Translations under genes and position numbers: made by a program | Source of the DNA: Moorena producens 3L | GTDB taxonomy: Bacteria; Cyanobacteriota; Cyanobacteriia; Cyanobacteriales; Coleofasciculaceae | DNA: 64,000 nucleotides | Reading direction: 5' to 3' | Assembly: GCF_000211815.1 (NCBI RefSeq) | Contig: NZ_GL890851.1 | Span: 6,225 to 70,224, forward strand | Shown: positions 44,291 through 54,964 of the stretch, in pieces | Layout of the letters: the number at the start of each line of letters is the position of its first letter | Position numbering within the stretch: the stretch's first letter is position 1 | The notes under the pieces: model-generated | The model's database searches: none | What the model was told of the DNA's origin: nothing | The model's input: only the letters and a program-made list of their open reading frames with translations

Positions 44291-45400
44291 CTAATCAGCA
44301 TCCCCTGGTGAATAAATCACACCAGGTGTGTGGTCAGGATTAATTTCAACCACCAAGTCTACTAGATTTGGGTTTCGAGTCAGGGGTGTAATAAATAATT
44401 CTGGATGGAGAGCTTTCCAAAAATAGTTGACAAAATCTCTAATTTGTGAATCTTCCATCCCTGACTTACCCTGAGCAATCATCTGTTTCTCTGCCTGTAG
44501 TCGCCATTGCTGACTGAGGCGGTAGTCAGTAGGGTAGAGTACCATCAATCGGTCTAATCGTTCCCACAGGGGTACATAAAGCCTCAGTTGCTGATTCATA
44601 TCCCGAGCAAACTCTCGGTCTTCCAAGGTATGAATCGGTTCTGGAACAGAGCCATCAAACGCTTCTGGCTCAATGGGTCGAACCCCAACAAACCACCCTT
44701 CAAACAATACAATATCAATACTTTCGACCACCTCTGGAGTGATTCGGTCTCCAGCCCCCCCAAAAGCTGATTTATCAAACCGAGGCACGAGGATTTGTGG
44801 CGTAGGGGAAGGGGATCGTAATTGGTCTAATAGCTGTAAACCCAGCTCAACATCATGAGTTCCAGGGGGACCACGCCAGATCAGCCTGCGGTCTTGTTCT
44901 TGAAGCTGTTGTCGCTCCTTGTAGGTTTTGTAGAGGTCATCGATAGACAGGCTGAGAGTGCGTTCGCTGAAAGCGGGACGAAGTCCATCGCCTAATTTGT
45001 GGAGAATCACACTTAAGACTGCCGCTAGAGTGGTTTTCCCGGTGCCCTGCCCTCCTAATATGCCCTGAATCAAAGGACGTCCCAGCTGTTTACGACAGGA
45101 TACCAACTCCATGGCTAAAGGAAGCCAGAGGTTCCAGAGGCATAAGAGAGTCTTTTGCTGTGTTTCAGGAGTAGTTTCAAAATACGGTAGACGGAGAATA
45201 TCTGGGTAGACTATCTCAAACAAATGCGATCGCGCTTGGATTACCTGTTCACCATTATCCTCTGTGATGCCAAACGCCTTTGCCTTTAGGTGATCAGCCA
45301 GTTCCTCAGCCAAGAGTTGCTGAGATTCAAGGGGATTGGGTGTTTTTCCTGATACCCACTGCTCGAGAATTTGACCAACGCTCTTGGTGTCACTTGTCAT
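44291..45400 (-). CDS. D-glycerate 3-kinase (GLYK-type)
   Basis: This P-loop kinase phosphorylates D-glycerate to 3-phosphoglycerate, the last step of photorespiratory glycolate recycling. Walker A is GGQGTGKTTLAAVLSVIL. SIDDLYKTYKERQQL and LIWRGPPGTHDVELGLQLL are the plant/cyanobacterial GLYK blocks, followed by VPRFDKSAFGGAGDR and the Walker B-like VESIDIVLFEGWFVG. The N-terminal 90 residues are helical. The 369-residue length is normal for the cyanobacterial form. It stands alone on the minus strand. Confidence 0.88.
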   Translation of the reverse strand: MTSDTKSVGQILEQWVSGKTPNPLESQQLLAEELADHLKAKAFGITEDNGEQVIQARSHLFEIVYPDILRLPYFETTPETQQKTLLCLWNLWLPLAMELVSCRKQLGRPLIQGILGGQGTGKTTLAAVLSVILHKLGDGLRPAFSERTLSLSIDDLYKTYKERQQLQEQDRRLIWRGPPGTHDVELGLQLLDQLRSPSPTPQILVPRFDKSAFGGAGDRITPEVVESIDIVLFEGWFVGVRPIEPEAFDGSVPEPIHTLEDREFARDMNQQLRLYVPLWERLDRLMVLYPTDYRLSQQWRLQAEKQMIAQGKSGMEDSQIRDFVNYFWKALHPELFITPLTRNPNLVDLVVEINPDHTPGVIYSPGDAD

Positions 45401-45503
45401 TTATCGTTTCTCGGTCAGTAGTTGCATCAGACGTCTCCCTTGTTAGGATTCAGCAGTAATTACTCAGCAGTGATTACTAACTCATTAGTAACTGATTACT
45501 ATT

Positions 45504-45854
45504 TTAAGAGCCAAGCTTGAAGGCTTCTAAATACATACTGTATACCAGACCAATTTTAAAAGCATTGACTACATCTGCCAACCATGAAACCCGGTCAACG
45601 GTTTGATTTAATTGGCCTTTTGGAAATTTACCGCTATAAATCAACCGGTTAACTGCTTCTGTAAAAACAATCAACATCCCAGATAGTATCCATTCCTGGC
45701 CAGTTCCTGCTGTAGTACACAGGGCTTGTCCTACCAAGAAGCCAAACAGAAAGCTAATCAGGACCATCGACAGGCGTCGCCAGGGATTAGCAAACCATAG
45801 CCCCAGCCGCGTCCATAAAAAATCAACTAAATTATTAAGACGGGTATTCTGCAT
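45504..45854 (-). CDS. Ycf20-like protein (DUF565)
   Basis: This 116-residue membrane protein matches the chloroplast/cyanobacterial Ycf20 family: FANPWRRLSMVLISFLFGFLVG, then ILSGMLIVFTEAVNRLIYSG and VVNAFKIGLVYSMYLEAFKLGS. There are two or three hydrophobic segments. Plant relatives affect photoprotection, but the biochemical role is unknown. It lies 103 bp upstream of the glycerate kinase gene on the same strand. Confidence 0.85.
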   Translation of the reverse strand: MQNTRLNNLVDFLWTRLGLWFANPWRRLSMVLISFLFGFLVGQALCTTAGTGQEWILSGMLIVFTEAVNRLIYSGKFPKGQLNQTVDRVSWLADVVNAFKIGLVYSMYLEAFKLGS

Positions 45855-45953
45855 CTACTACACTCGTTGAAATAAGAATAACACACGTGTAGACCATGCT
45901 ATCCGTTTTTGGAATAATGATAGCCTGCTAGACCTCAATCACACCCTAGCCCA

Positions 45954-47894
45954 TTGATGAAGTTTACATTAGCTAATAGGTTTAAAAATTGGTGGCAATC
46001 TTGGCAACAGCATCCCACCACCATCTGGACACTTTCTATTCTGTGGTTACTCCTGATCAGCTGGCTAGCTTTTTTGTGGAATTTGGGCAACATCGGTTTA
46101 GTAGATGAAACTGAACCCTTGTTTGCTGAGGCCGCTCGCCAGATGACGGTGACAGGTGACTGGATTACCCCTTATTTCAATGGTGAGACTCGCTTTGATA
46201 AACCCCCCCTAATCTACTGGTTGATGGCAATTGGTTACCGGTTGATTGGGGTGAATGAATGGGCAGTAAGACTGCCGTCAGCCTTGAGTGCGATCGCATT
46301 AACTGGATTAGCCTTTTACACCCTACGATATTATGGGATTTCCCGTCCTGCTGCCTTTACCCCTGATGTAGAGTCAAGTCAGCACAGGGATAGCAAAATC
46401 AACTCTTCCTATCGCCAGCGCCAGTTGTGGATCTGTGCCTGGATTGGTTCAACCCTGATGGCAGTGAATCTTCAAACCATTATCTGGGCAAGAACCGGTG
46501 TATCAGATATGCTACTCAGCGCCTGTGTCGGGGGTGCATTACTAAGTTTTTTTCTAGGGTATGCCCATCGAAACCATAGGAACACAGGAGCACAGGAGCT
46601 CGGAAGCAGCGAAAAAACTGTTGCTAAAAGCCCCTCACCCCCTCACAAATACCCTTGCCGTTGGTACCTAGCCTGTTATGTGCTCATTGCTCTAGCTATC
46701 CTTACCAAAGGACCAGTCGGTATCGTTCTACCCACACTAATTATTGGTGGTTTTCTGCTTTACCTGGGCAATGGCAGGGAAGTATTGCAGGAAATGTGCT
46801 TATTTAGAGGCATTGTGATTATTTTGGCTCTGACACTACCTTGGTATCTATTAGTAACCCTAGCCAATGGGCAAGCCTATATCGACTCGTTTTTTGGATA
46901 TCACAATATTCAACGCTTTACTCGCACCGTTAACCGCCACGCTGGGCCTTGGTATTTTTATTTTCCAGTAGTACTAGTAGCTTTTGCCCCTTGGTCGAGC
47001 TACTTGCCGTTTGCGATCGCACGACTAAAATTTTGGCGGCGGGTGCGGTGGAGTAACTCACCCCGTTCTACTCATTTGGGTTTATTTGCTCTGTTCTGGT
47101 TTGTAGGGATTTTCGGCTTTTTTACCATTGCTGCCACTAAACTACCCAGCTATGTGCTACCCCTAATTCCAGCTGCCGCCATTCTTTTGGCTTTATTGTG
47201 GAGTGACCAACTCACCCATACTAGTACCCTTTCCTGGTCTGCCCGTGTGCCCCTTTCCCGATCCATGCTACTCAGTAGCCTATTTAACCTCTTGTTGTTA
47301 ATTGCCCTTGCCACTGCCATTTTTTTGGCTCCCGAATATATCGGTAGTGGACCAGCAGCACCAGACTTACCGGAGCAGTTGCAAGAATCCGGCTTAATGG
47401 TGAGGGGAGGTATTATTTGGAGTATAACTGCTATTGTAGCAGCACTGTTGCTCTGGCGACGTTGGTTGTTTGGGCTATGGATAGTCAACCTAGTGGGATT
47501 TTTAGCCTTTCTTATTTTCGTGTTGACCCCTACTTTCTTGTTAGTGGATCAAGTGCGTCAATTACCCCTACGGCAATTATCTGCCATTGCTGTTCAAGAA
47601 AAGCAATCGTCAGAAGAATTGATTATGATTGGTTTCAAAAAACCCAGTGTGGTTTTTTACACCCAGCAACCCGTCACCTACATGAGCAAAGGTAAAAAAG
47701 CACGAAATTACATGAAAGAAATAGCAGTGACTCAGCCTTCACCTCCCTCCGTTTTGATGTTAGCTAGGAAGAAAAGGCTAAAGAAAGCCAAGCTAAAACC
47801 TGAGCAATATACTACCTTAGCTAGTCTTGGTCCCTATAAACTCATTCGCGTTTCCAAACAAGTTTTTGTTGATAAATCTAAAATTAAAAACTAA
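45954..47894 (+). CDS. GT39-type membrane glycosyltransferase (ArnT/PMT-like)
   Basis: This is a 646-residue polytopic enzyme with about twelve membrane segments. The first periplasmic loop has the catalytic acidic pair in GLVDETEPLFAEAARQM and the FDKPPLIYWLMAIGYRLIGVNEWAVRLPSAL block typical of lipid-linked-sugar transferases. A C-terminal soluble part (about 555-640) is present. Such enzymes transfer a sugar from polyprenyl phosphate to lipid A, proteins or glycans; which one is unknown. ATG ATG at 45957/45960 are both possible starts. Confidence 0.85.
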   Translation: MMKFTLANRFKNWWQSWQQHPTTIWTLSILWLLLISWLAFLWNLGNIGLVDETEPLFAEAARQMTVTGDWITPYFNGETRFDKPPLIYWLMAIGYRLIGVNEWAVRLPSALSAIALTGLAFYTLRYYGISRPAAFTPDVESSQHRDSKINSSYRQRQLWICAWIGSTLMAVNLQTIIWARTGVSDMLLSACVGGALLSFFLGYAHRNHRNTGAQELGSSEKTVAKSPSPPHKYPCRWYLACYVLIALAILTKGPVGIVLPTLIIGGFLLYLGNGREVLQEMCLFRGIVIILALTLPWYLLVTLANGQAYIDSFFGYHNIQRFTRTVNRHAGPWYFYFPVVLVAFAPWSSYLPFAIARLKFWRRVRWSNSPRSTHLGLFALFWFVGIFGFFTIAATKLPSYVLPLIPAAAILLALLWSDQLTHTSTLSWSARVPLSRSMLLSSLFNLLLLIALATAIFLAPEYIGSGPAAPDLPEQLQESGLMVRGGIIWSITAIVAALLLWRRWLFGLWIVNLVGFLAFLIFVLTPTFLLVDQVRQLPLRQLSAIAVQEKQSSEELIMIGFKKPSVVFYTQQPVTYMSKGKKARNYMKEIAVTQPSPPSVLMLARKKRLKKAKLKPEQYTTLASLGPYKLIRVSKQVFVDKSKIKN

Positions 47895-48013
47895 AAGTTT
47901 AGTTGTCACACTTCACACTTCACACTTCATACTTCATACTTCACAATTTTATTCAAATAACAAATTACTAATTATTAGCTGTTGACTAGTAAACCAAAAT
48001 TGACATCATTATT

Positions 48014-49060
48014 TTACTTCTGTTGCTTAAGTTGTAATAGTTGATTTAGTCTGGGGCCGTGCTTGTCAGCCAGATTCCTCGGTCGATAATCAGGCCGCTT
48101 CATCCAGCGTTCTATTACACTCTGGTGAAGGTCATCAAAGTTATCCGAAATCTCCCGTAGCTTGCGCCCTGTGAACTTGAATAGACCCAGAGCATTGTTG
48201 AAATCAATATCATAATCAAGGTTGATACCAGTAGGAATTGCCCTTGGGTCAAACTCAAGACCAAGACCGATCTTGCCGATTGAGTCCATCATCCACTGCA
48301 GTGCGCCGTCGGACAAGCCGCTCTGCTCCTGGGAGCCACCACCGACGGAGCCGTGAACCCCTGGAAACCATACTTCACGAACAACCTGGGTCTGGGAAAG
48401 GTGGCTTTTGTCCATTGGCGTCACGTCAAAGACTTTGCGCTGCTCATCAATGGATACAGCGTGCAACCCATGCTCAATAATCGGACTCAAAGAGGTATCG
48501 TGGAATCTGTACCTCTTGTTAAACCTTTTGTCAAACCACAAAAAGGGGGATAAATTAGGGATACCAAGGGAACCAACCGTGTCCCAGCAGCCAAGCAAGG
48601 TAATGGGGACACTTTCTCCGTATTTTTTGCGGAATTCTACCATTTGTTGGTGATTGGGCTTGATATCCCGAGAGCGGTACATTTCGTAGGCTTCCGGAGC
48701 TTTACGGATCTCGGAGCGGGATAGCAAGCCTGATTTATAAATCATTCCAGCTAGACTGCGCACTGTATAAGCCCCACGGCTGAAACCGAATAGGTAGATT
48801 TCGTCACCAGGGATGTAGTTCAGGCAAAGAAAGCGATAAGCATCCTGGATATTGGTATCAATCCCTCTGCCAAAAGCGCCACCGAAAAGCTTGCTCTTCA
48901 GAGAGTCTTCTGTGCCAATTCCCTCATCGTAGAATACGATTTGTAGAACTCCGTGACTACCCAATGCTTTAACTGCCTGAGAAATCTTAACCACATTGCT
49001 TGGGTAAGTACTTGATAACTCTTGCCATGTTCCATCACAACATACCACAAGACGTTTCAT
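48014..49060 (-). CDS. DUF2235 alpha/beta hydrolase (Tle1-like phospholipase family)
   Basis: The 348-residue protein starts MKRLVVCCDGTWQELSSTYPSNVVKI, the DUF2235 signature. It has the nucleophile elbow GFSRGAYTVRSLAGMIY (GxSxG) and further Asp and His residues in CWDTVGSLGIP and FPGVHGSVGGG. Related domains include type VI phospholipase effectors, but no secretion genes lie nearby, so a housekeeping or signalling hydrolase is equally likely. AAAGGAGG precedes the ATG. It is monocistronic. Confidence 0.85.
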   Translation of the reverse strand: MKRLVVCCDGTWQELSSTYPSNVVKISQAVKALGSHGVLQIVFYDEGIGTEDSLKSKLFGGAFGRGIDTNIQDAYRFLCLNYIPGDEIYLFGFSRGAYTVRSLAGMIYKSGLLSRSEIRKAPEAYEMYRSRDIKPNHQQMVEFRKKYGESVPITLLGCWDTVGSLGIPNLSPFLWFDKRFNKRYRFHDTSLSPIIEHGLHAVSIDEQRKVFDVTPMDKSHLSQTQVVREVWFPGVHGSVGGGSQEQSGLSDGALQWMMDSIGKIGLGLEFDPRAIPTGINLDYDIDFNNALGLFKFTGRKLREISDNFDDLHQSVIERWMKRPDYRPRNLADKHGPRLNQLLQLKQQK

Positions 49061-49933
49061 GGTCTACCTCCTTTAAAAAACTTACTTACTCTTACTTACT
49101 ATTTAAATTAACGTAAATACTTTCTAGCAACTCAGATTAAGCGACCGCTCCATTCATTAACCATAAGCAATACTATTGTTGGCACTTATTTTTGGTAATC
49201 TTACTATTTAATCATCCTTTTGTTAACCGTAACCAGTTTGTTGGTTTGCCGTTTTCATATTTATTTTTATGCTTGTTATTACGTTTTAACCTTGTCCTGT
49301 TTTTCGTTTAATTATTTTTAGTAAAACTCATTAAACATTACGATATTAATTAGCCACAAATATTAACTATGATTAAATATAAATGCTAAGGTAAACGTGA
49401 GATAAATCCAAATAACTTTGGCTGGATAGGAGGTGTCTTCTCCATATTAGCTTGAATTTCGAAAGAAGGCTCACGCCATAATCGTTGATTTGCCGTGGGA
49501 TCAATTGCAACCAACCAATATAGCAATTATCATAGCTATGAGGTACAAAATTTCGGGATTTTAGGGAACAGCGGATCACCGGAACAGCGGATCACCTGAA
49601 GAGAGAAGAGGGAAGAGGGAATAGGGAATAGGGAATAGGGAATAGGAATGCGCTGCATCAAAACAGGGAATCAACGTCAAAAAAGACTGTACCTCATAAC
49701 TGCGATCAACGCTATAAATTGGGCGAAGGGCATCCTTATGGTATAATAAACTGATCAGATAGTTAGGAATTGCTGTTGTTTGTACTTGAATCCAAAAGAG
49801 GAAGGTTCAACAAAACAGTTTGGCATCATTGGCTTTATGATCCCCACGGCTGGCTTTGTTCGCAACAAGTGTCTCCAAGACTGGATGGACAATCACGGTG
49901 TCGGACAATATGACCGACTTGCATCCCACCCCT
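49061..49933. other. Intergenic region, AT-rich with heptamer repeats
   Basis: No gene is supported in these 870 bp. There are two copies of ACAGCGGATCACC (about 49568-49596). Then GGAAGAGGGAATAGGG-type repeats run to about 49650. A short stretch near 49832-49900 reads like a fragment of coding sequence but has no family match that I recognise. Confidence 0.4.
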
Positions 49934-52900
49934 TTAAAGGGTTGGGTTCATGAGCTGCTTAATCTGTTTCAATAACTGGGTCATTGACTGAGAATGCCAG
50001 TGTACAATCTGAGTAGCAATTTTCTCAAGCAGCAACTCCAACTGAGAATTCGAGTTACTACTGTTACTACTCTGGATTACTGGATCGTGCTGCTTAGCCT
50101 CTAATCGATGATCCAAAACCAGAATGGGTGGTCGCTCTGGCAATTGAGCAAGAGTTATCAATCCTTTCGAATGTTCTGAAGGATTAGTGAGATCTGTTAA
50201 TCGAATCAGCAGCAAGTCCACACTTTTTCCCTGAATTTGACGGTATACTTCTGCCCAAGAACAGGCCACTAAGCTGCAATAACCAGCAGTTTGTAAGTAT
50301 TGAATCAGTGCCTGTAGCCAAGATGTTGATGATTTTCCGGCCATTGACAACCCGTAGGATAAGTGAGAGGATTCAAGGTTCAACCTGTTAACCTGTAACG
50401 GATTACCCCTAAACTTTGTCCTCTGCTCCCCCGTGTCCATCACTAAAATGGTAGGCTTGCAACTGATTCCAGCTGCCACTTGAATGACTTGCAGTATGGC
50501 AGCCATCTTTTGTTGATTATTTGGTGCTAAACAGGGATAGACCGAAAGACCAGTTACTTGATTAGCAGCTTCTGTAGTTTGGTGATCCAGGGTTACTAGT
50601 GGTAAAGTACTCAAGCAAGGATATGATGAAAACTGATTCAAGTAGATTAAAGGGTTTATCAGTCGAGCACCATTTAATACAATCACATCTGGATTCCAAA
50701 CCCGGCTCAATAACTCAGCTTGATCGAAATCATCGGCTTCGAGTACCCGATAATTGAGGTCTAAGTTTTCTAGACTCAATAGTGAAGTTAACTCATAAGT
50801 CAGTGCAGACGAGTCAGGGTTCTGGTAGGACTCTACAGAATAGCCTTTTCGCCCATCACCAGGATTGAGATAGAGAATCGTTAGCACACTACTGGTATTA
50901 CTCTCATCTTTAGCCAGCCGAGACAGGTTTTCTCGTAATGCTTCCTCTTGTACTGGCAGACTTAAGAAACCATCAGCTTTGTTGTGGGTGGCCTGCTGTT
51001 TTTCGGCCTGGGTGGCTGTTACCAAAACCGGGATGTGATTAGTTTGGGCATCGGACTTTAGCAGTGTTAGGACATCCCAACCAGAAAGTTTTGGTAGTAG
51101 GGGATTGAGTAAAATAGCATAGGGTTGTAGACGACGGGCTTTTTCGATTGCTTCCGTACCAGAGCGGGCAACCACCACCCAATAGCCTAAACTCTTGAGC
51201 TGTTCCGTCAATCCTTCCAGGTAACGAGGTACAGCTTCCACAATTAACACTAAACGGTTGGGCGTCGAAGATGGGGGGTGAGACCTTGCCGTAGGGGCAA
51301 TCTCTGATAGTTGCTCATCCCAATTGTCCAATTGATCAGATGAAGCGTGGGGAGGACAGGGGGGGAAGAGTAAGGTAAACTGACTACCGAGCCCTGCCTT
51401 GGAAATAAACGAGACATCTCCACCATGCAAGTGAGCTAGATGTTGTGTTAAGACTAATCCCAGACCCGTCCCCTCAAAGCTACGAGTCAGAGGCTTTTCC
51501 AGCTGTTGGAATTTCTGAAAGATCAAGTGCTGTTTATCAGCAGGAATACCAATGCCAGTGTCCCAGACCGTGAAAGCAATCCAACCTTGCCACCAATTGA
51601 CCTTCAGACCAATTTCACCACTGCCATCGGTAAACTTAAGGGCATTAGAAAACAGATGGGCCAACATTTGCCGTAAACGCAACTCGTCAGCAATCAGCAT
51701 CTCTAAACTTGCTTCAATCTCTAGGGTGAATTTTGTGGGATAATCTCGATTGTTGTCCTCCGAGTGTTTTGAGTCTATTTCAGAGCGAGCCTGGTCATAA
51801 GCGCGATCGCATACAGTCCGAATTGGCACCGGTTCGAGGGTAAGTTTCAGTTGACCAGTCTCCATACGGGTCAAATCGAGAATATCGTTGACCACGGTCA
51901 TTAGCTTACGCCCACTCTGATAAATTAACTGCGCATAACGGGATTGACGTTGATTGAGTTCCCCTAGGGCTTGGTCTTTCAACAAAGTTGACAAACCCAA
52001 AATCGCAGTTATAGGTGTTTTCAGTTCATGGCTAATACAAGCTAAAAACTCATCTTTGAGTCGGTTTAGTTGCACTAAATCAGCATTTTTTGCTGCCAGT
52101 TCTTGGGCAAAGAGTCGTTGCTCTGTGGTATCTTGAGCCAACACTAGGTACAATTGAGAGTTAGGTGACTCAGACCGAGATATTGGAGATGGGGAATAGT
52201 TAAAAGCTACCTTAGGCTCGCAACTGTCAGTTTCTAGTCCTCCTTCCCAAAGAGCAGCGATAGCAGGTGACAGAGGAATTTTGACAAACGAGAATACCCG
52301 CTCCTGGCTGTTTGAAAGAGTTGGATCAGTTGGCGCAGCGGTTTCCTGGCAGGGGGTATGGTTTGCCCCGGTTTTCTTGACTGGTGGTGAAAAGAGCAGC
52401 ACGCGCTCGTGAATAGTGGTTGCTGCTTGATAGGGAGTATCAAGAGCACAGTATTGCCCAACAGCAGCTTGTTCAGATGTTTTGTCTCCCTGGTCACAAA
52501 CATTGCCCACAGATAATGGCCATTGTCCTGGAGATCGAGGAGCAGATTGGTTATGGAAGGTTGGGGAATTCTGGGTATCAGGCTGACGCCACTGGAAGTC
52601 TAACGATGTCCTAGGCTCTTCCATCGATTGCTTCAAACCTTCCTTACTGACTTCCCTCGGTACATGATTAGATAAGAGACGATTGTAAGAAGAACGGTAG
52701 GGTATCTTTTCCCTAGCTCCAGGGTTTTTCATAGCAGAGGTAGTATTCTTAGTGCCTGTGGTGCTACTATTTCCCGGAGTCCCCTCGGATGATGTCTCAA
52801 TCTGCTCACGCCAGGTCAGATTCTCAACTAAAACTTTTCCCGTCGAGGTTTGTATGCTTAGGGGTAATGGCAGTTGTTCTAACAGTTGCACTAAGGGTTT

Positions 52901-53605
52901 CATGCCCTTGAACTGGGCACTGTAAGTTAGGGCTTCTTCCTGAGTTTTCAGTCCTGAGTTGATTCGAGATGATAATCCTAGGGAATTGGCCCAAGAACTC
53001 TTGGCTGTTAATCCATAGTGTGGGTGGTGAGTCCTGAGGGGATTAGGGTTCAGTCCCTTGGGTTGAGTACGCTTTACTATCGATTCAGAACGTTGTTGGG
53101 TGAATGTGGATGCTAAGAATTTTAACAGCAGGCAACTGTTAAGGAGTCCGATAAATTTCTGGTCCCCATCTACTAATGCCCAGTGTTCCTGATCTGGGAT
53201 GGGGAATTGGTTAAATTCTCTATCCCAGTTTCTGCCCAACTCCCCTAACCCCCCCTCCCTACTTCCATGGTCTTGTAGGTAGTACCAGAATTGGTTTAGA
53301 CTCAGCTTACCTGGTAGGATGGTTATGGGTTCAATGATGTTTGGCTGTATCCAAGATAGTGGTTTGTGAAGAAAACCAGTTGTCATTGTTGCTCCTGAGC
53401 TACCTACCTTAGCGTATGAGAGCAGGTGAGGCATGATCTGCCTTAGGTTAACCACTCCCACAGGATATTGCTGTTCGCTGACTACCACAATCGAGTCATG
53501 CCTTGAAGCATGAAAAATATCAAGAATAGTAGCCAAATCAGAAGTCCTTTGACAAATAGGAACTAGCTCGGCAAATTTTTGGATACTGGGAGTAGGCATC
53601 GACAT
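49934..53605 (-). CDS. Hybrid sensor histidine kinase with CBS-like N-terminus and pseudo-receiver
   Basis: This is a roughly 1225-residue signalling protein (numbered from 53611). CBS-like motifs lie at about 10-70 and 145-170 (SIVVVSEQQYPVGVVNLRQIM; WALVDGDQKFIGLL), followed by a long low-complexity linker. HisKA has His528 in ISHELKTPIT. The ATPase boxes are NALKFTDGSG, WDTGIGIP and GTGLGL. A first receiver domain has Asn836 in ILLNPLLP where the phosphoacceptor Asp should be, and LIVEAVPR instead of an acidic pair, so it cannot be phosphorylated normally. A second degenerate receiver-like region follows. It is divergent from kaiA, and CikA-type clock kinases also end in a pseudo-receiver, so a clock link is an attractive inference. 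Start ATG 53605 or 53599. Confidence 0.85.
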   Translation of the reverse strand: MSMPTPSIQKFAELVPICQRTSDLATILDIFHASRHDSIVVVSEQQYPVGVVNLRQIMPHLLSYAKVGSSGATMTTGFLHKPLSWIQPNIIEPITILPGKLSLNQFWYYLQDHGSREGGLGELGRNWDREFNQFPIPDQEHWALVDGDQKFIGLLNSCLLLKFLASTFTQQRSESIVKRTQPKGLNPNPLRTHHPHYGLTAKSSWANSLGLSSRINSGLKTQEEALTYSAQFKGMKPLVQLLEQLPLPLSIQTSTGKVLVENLTWREQIETSSEGTPGNSSTTGTKNTTSAMKNPGAREKIPYRSSYNRLLSNHVPREVSKEGLKQSMEEPRTSLDFQWRQPDTQNSPTFHNQSAPRSPGQWPLSVGNVCDQGDKTSEQAAVGQYCALDTPYQAATTIHERVLLFSPPVKKTGANHTPCQETAAPTDPTLSNSQERVFSFVKIPLSPAIAALWEGGLETDSCEPKVAFNYSPSPISRSESPNSQLYLVLAQDTTEQRLFAQELAAKNADLVQLNRLKDEFLACISHELKTPITAILGLSTLLKDQALGELNQRQSRYAQLIYQSGRKLMTVVNDILDLTRMETGQLKLTLEPVPIRTVCDRAYDQARSEIDSKHSEDNNRDYPTKFTLEIEASLEMLIADELRLRQMLAHLFSNALKFTDGSGEIGLKVNWWQGWIAFTVWDTGIGIPADKQHLIFQKFQQLEKPLTRSFEGTGLGLVLTQHLAHLHGGDVSFISKAGLGSQFTLLFPPCPPHASSDQLDNWDEQLSEIAPTARSHPPSSTPNRLVLIVEAVPRYLEGLTEQLKSLGYWVVVARSGTEAIEKARRLQPYAILLNPLLPKLSGWDVLTLLKSDAQTNHIPVLVTATQAEKQQATHNKADGFLSLPVQEEALRENLSRLAKDESNTSSVLTILYLNPGDGRKGYSVESYQNPDSSALTYELTSLLSLENLDLNYRVLEADDFDQAELLSRVWNPDVIVLNGARLINPLIYLNQFSSYPCLSTLPLVTLDHQTTEAANQVTGLSVYPCLAPNNQQKMAAILQVIQVAAGISCKPTILVMDTGEQRTKFRGNPLQVNRLNLESSHLSYGLSMAGKSSTSWLQALIQYLQTAGYCSLVACSWAEVYRQIQGKSVDLLLIRLTDLTNPSEHSKGLITLAQLPERPPILVLDHRLEAKQHDPVIQSSNSSNSNSQLELLLEKIATQIVHWHSQSMTQLLKQIKQLMNPTL

Positions 53606-53916
53606 AACCAATCTAGCTTCAACAGCGGTTGAGCCCTACAGTAGCAACACATCCTCCTAAAGTAGCAACAAAGGAATTCACTCAAACCCAACAGGGCATG
53701 GGCGATCCCCTAATGCTTGAAGAGCAAGTACTTTTCAATATACTGCTCAACACTGGGCATATAGTGAGGCGCGAAATCAAAATTAATTTCAATTATCAGA
53801 CTGTTTCAATTCAATTTAATTTATATTAAGCTCATTGTTAAAAAAAATGTTAAAATTTTACTGGTTTAAGGACTCTTATATAGTAAGAGTAACCAGTTTG
53901 TTATTCCAGACCTGTT
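53606..53916. promoter_or_regulatory. Divergent control region between the hybrid kinase and kaiA
   Basis: This spacer of about 310 bp must hold the promoters for kaiA (plus) and the kinase (minus). Near the kaiA end TATATAGTAAGAGT could be a -10 region, but I cannot assign boxes with confidence. Confidence 0.35.
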
Positions 53917-54837
53917 GTGTTGCTTTCCCAACTAACCATATGTACGCTGATCAGTTCTGATTCCCTAGCTCAATCCCTTTCTCAGGTTTTGGGTAGCGAG
54001 CAGTATATTATACACTCTACTAGCTCCGAATCTGAATTTTTCGAGGTGGTTGAGCAACATAAACAGGATCTTGATTGTTTGGTATTGCAGGATACCGACA
54101 CACTTCCCAAGGTGATCCACTACTTGTACCTGCAAGGAACCACCTTACCTGCAGTATTTTTGCGGTCGGACTCCCCAGAAATCCCCCCTAGGGTTGACAG
54201 CAATCAACAGCTGGCTTCTAACCAGACGACGGATAAATTCACCGCTAGGTCTAGCGCTCATCTGTTCCATCCGGCAGAAGTCGAACTTAGTATTCACCAA
54301 TTACCTGAGATTGGCGATTTCATCCAACAGGCGATGACAGAGTTTTTGTCCCTAGCTCCCGCCTGTAACTTACCCAGGTCATCTGGCCCAGTTTATCCTA
54401 ACCTCGCAGTAGCTAATTACAGTTTCTTGAGTAAGCAGCAGCATCGGTTAGCTGAAAAGCTCAGGGAAAGACTTGGATACCTTGGTGTGTACTACAAGAG
54501 AAATCCTCGGCTTTTTTTTCGTAATCTATCTCTCAACGACAGGGATGAGCTGTTAGAACACTTAAGATCACAGTATCGTCAAATTGTTCTACAGTACTTT
54601 GCACCGGGAGATACCCTAAACCAAGACATCGATCATTTTGTAGAACAAGTGTTTTTTGCGGATATTTCTATATCTAAGATTGTGGAAATTCATATGGAAC
54701 TGATGGATGAATTTTCCAAACAGTTGCAGCTGGAAGGGCGTAGAGAGGATATACTGCTGGATTATCGCCTGACGTTAATCGACGTGATTGCTCACTTAGG
54801 TGAAATGTATCGCCGCTCCATCCCCAGAGAACTGTAA
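53917..54837 (+). CDS. kaiA: Circadian clock protein KaiA
   Basis: KaiA stimulates KaiC autophosphorylation by holding its A-loops. The 306-residue protein has an N-terminal pseudo-receiver (about 1-135, CTLISSDSLAQSLSQVLG), a linker and the C-terminal four-helix dimer domain. The dimer domain includes LAEKLRERLGYLGVYYKRNPRLFFRNL and DISISKIVEIHMELMDEFSKQL, ending EMYRRSIPREL. It is about 20 residues longer than the Synechococcus elongatus protein, mostly in the linker. The start is GTG 53917. It is the first gene of kaiABC, 127 bp before kaiB. Confidence 0.95.
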   Translation: MLLSQLTICTLISSDSLAQSLSQVLGSEQYIIHSTSSESEFFEVVEQHKQDLDCLVLQDTDTLPKVIHYLYLQGTTLPAVFLRSDSPEIPPRVDSNQQLASNQTTDKFTARSSAHLFHPAEVELSIHQLPEIGDFIQQAMTEFLSLAPACNLPRSSGPVYPNLAVANYSFLSKQQHRLAEKLRERLGYLGVYYKRNPRLFFRNLSLNDRDELLEHLRSQYRQIVLQYFAPGDTLNQDIDHFVEQVFFADISISKIVEIHMELMDEFSKQLQLEGRREDILLDYRLTLIDVIAHLGEMYRRSIPREL

Positions 54838-54964
54838 GATCAGCATAATCGGATCAACATTGAGTAGTAAGCTTGATGGGAGGCTCTCCTAAAAAACCGT
54901 TTCCTTGAGTTCCTTGATCCCTTGTATTGACCTTTAACCCATCTTCTCCTAAACTTAAGAGCCT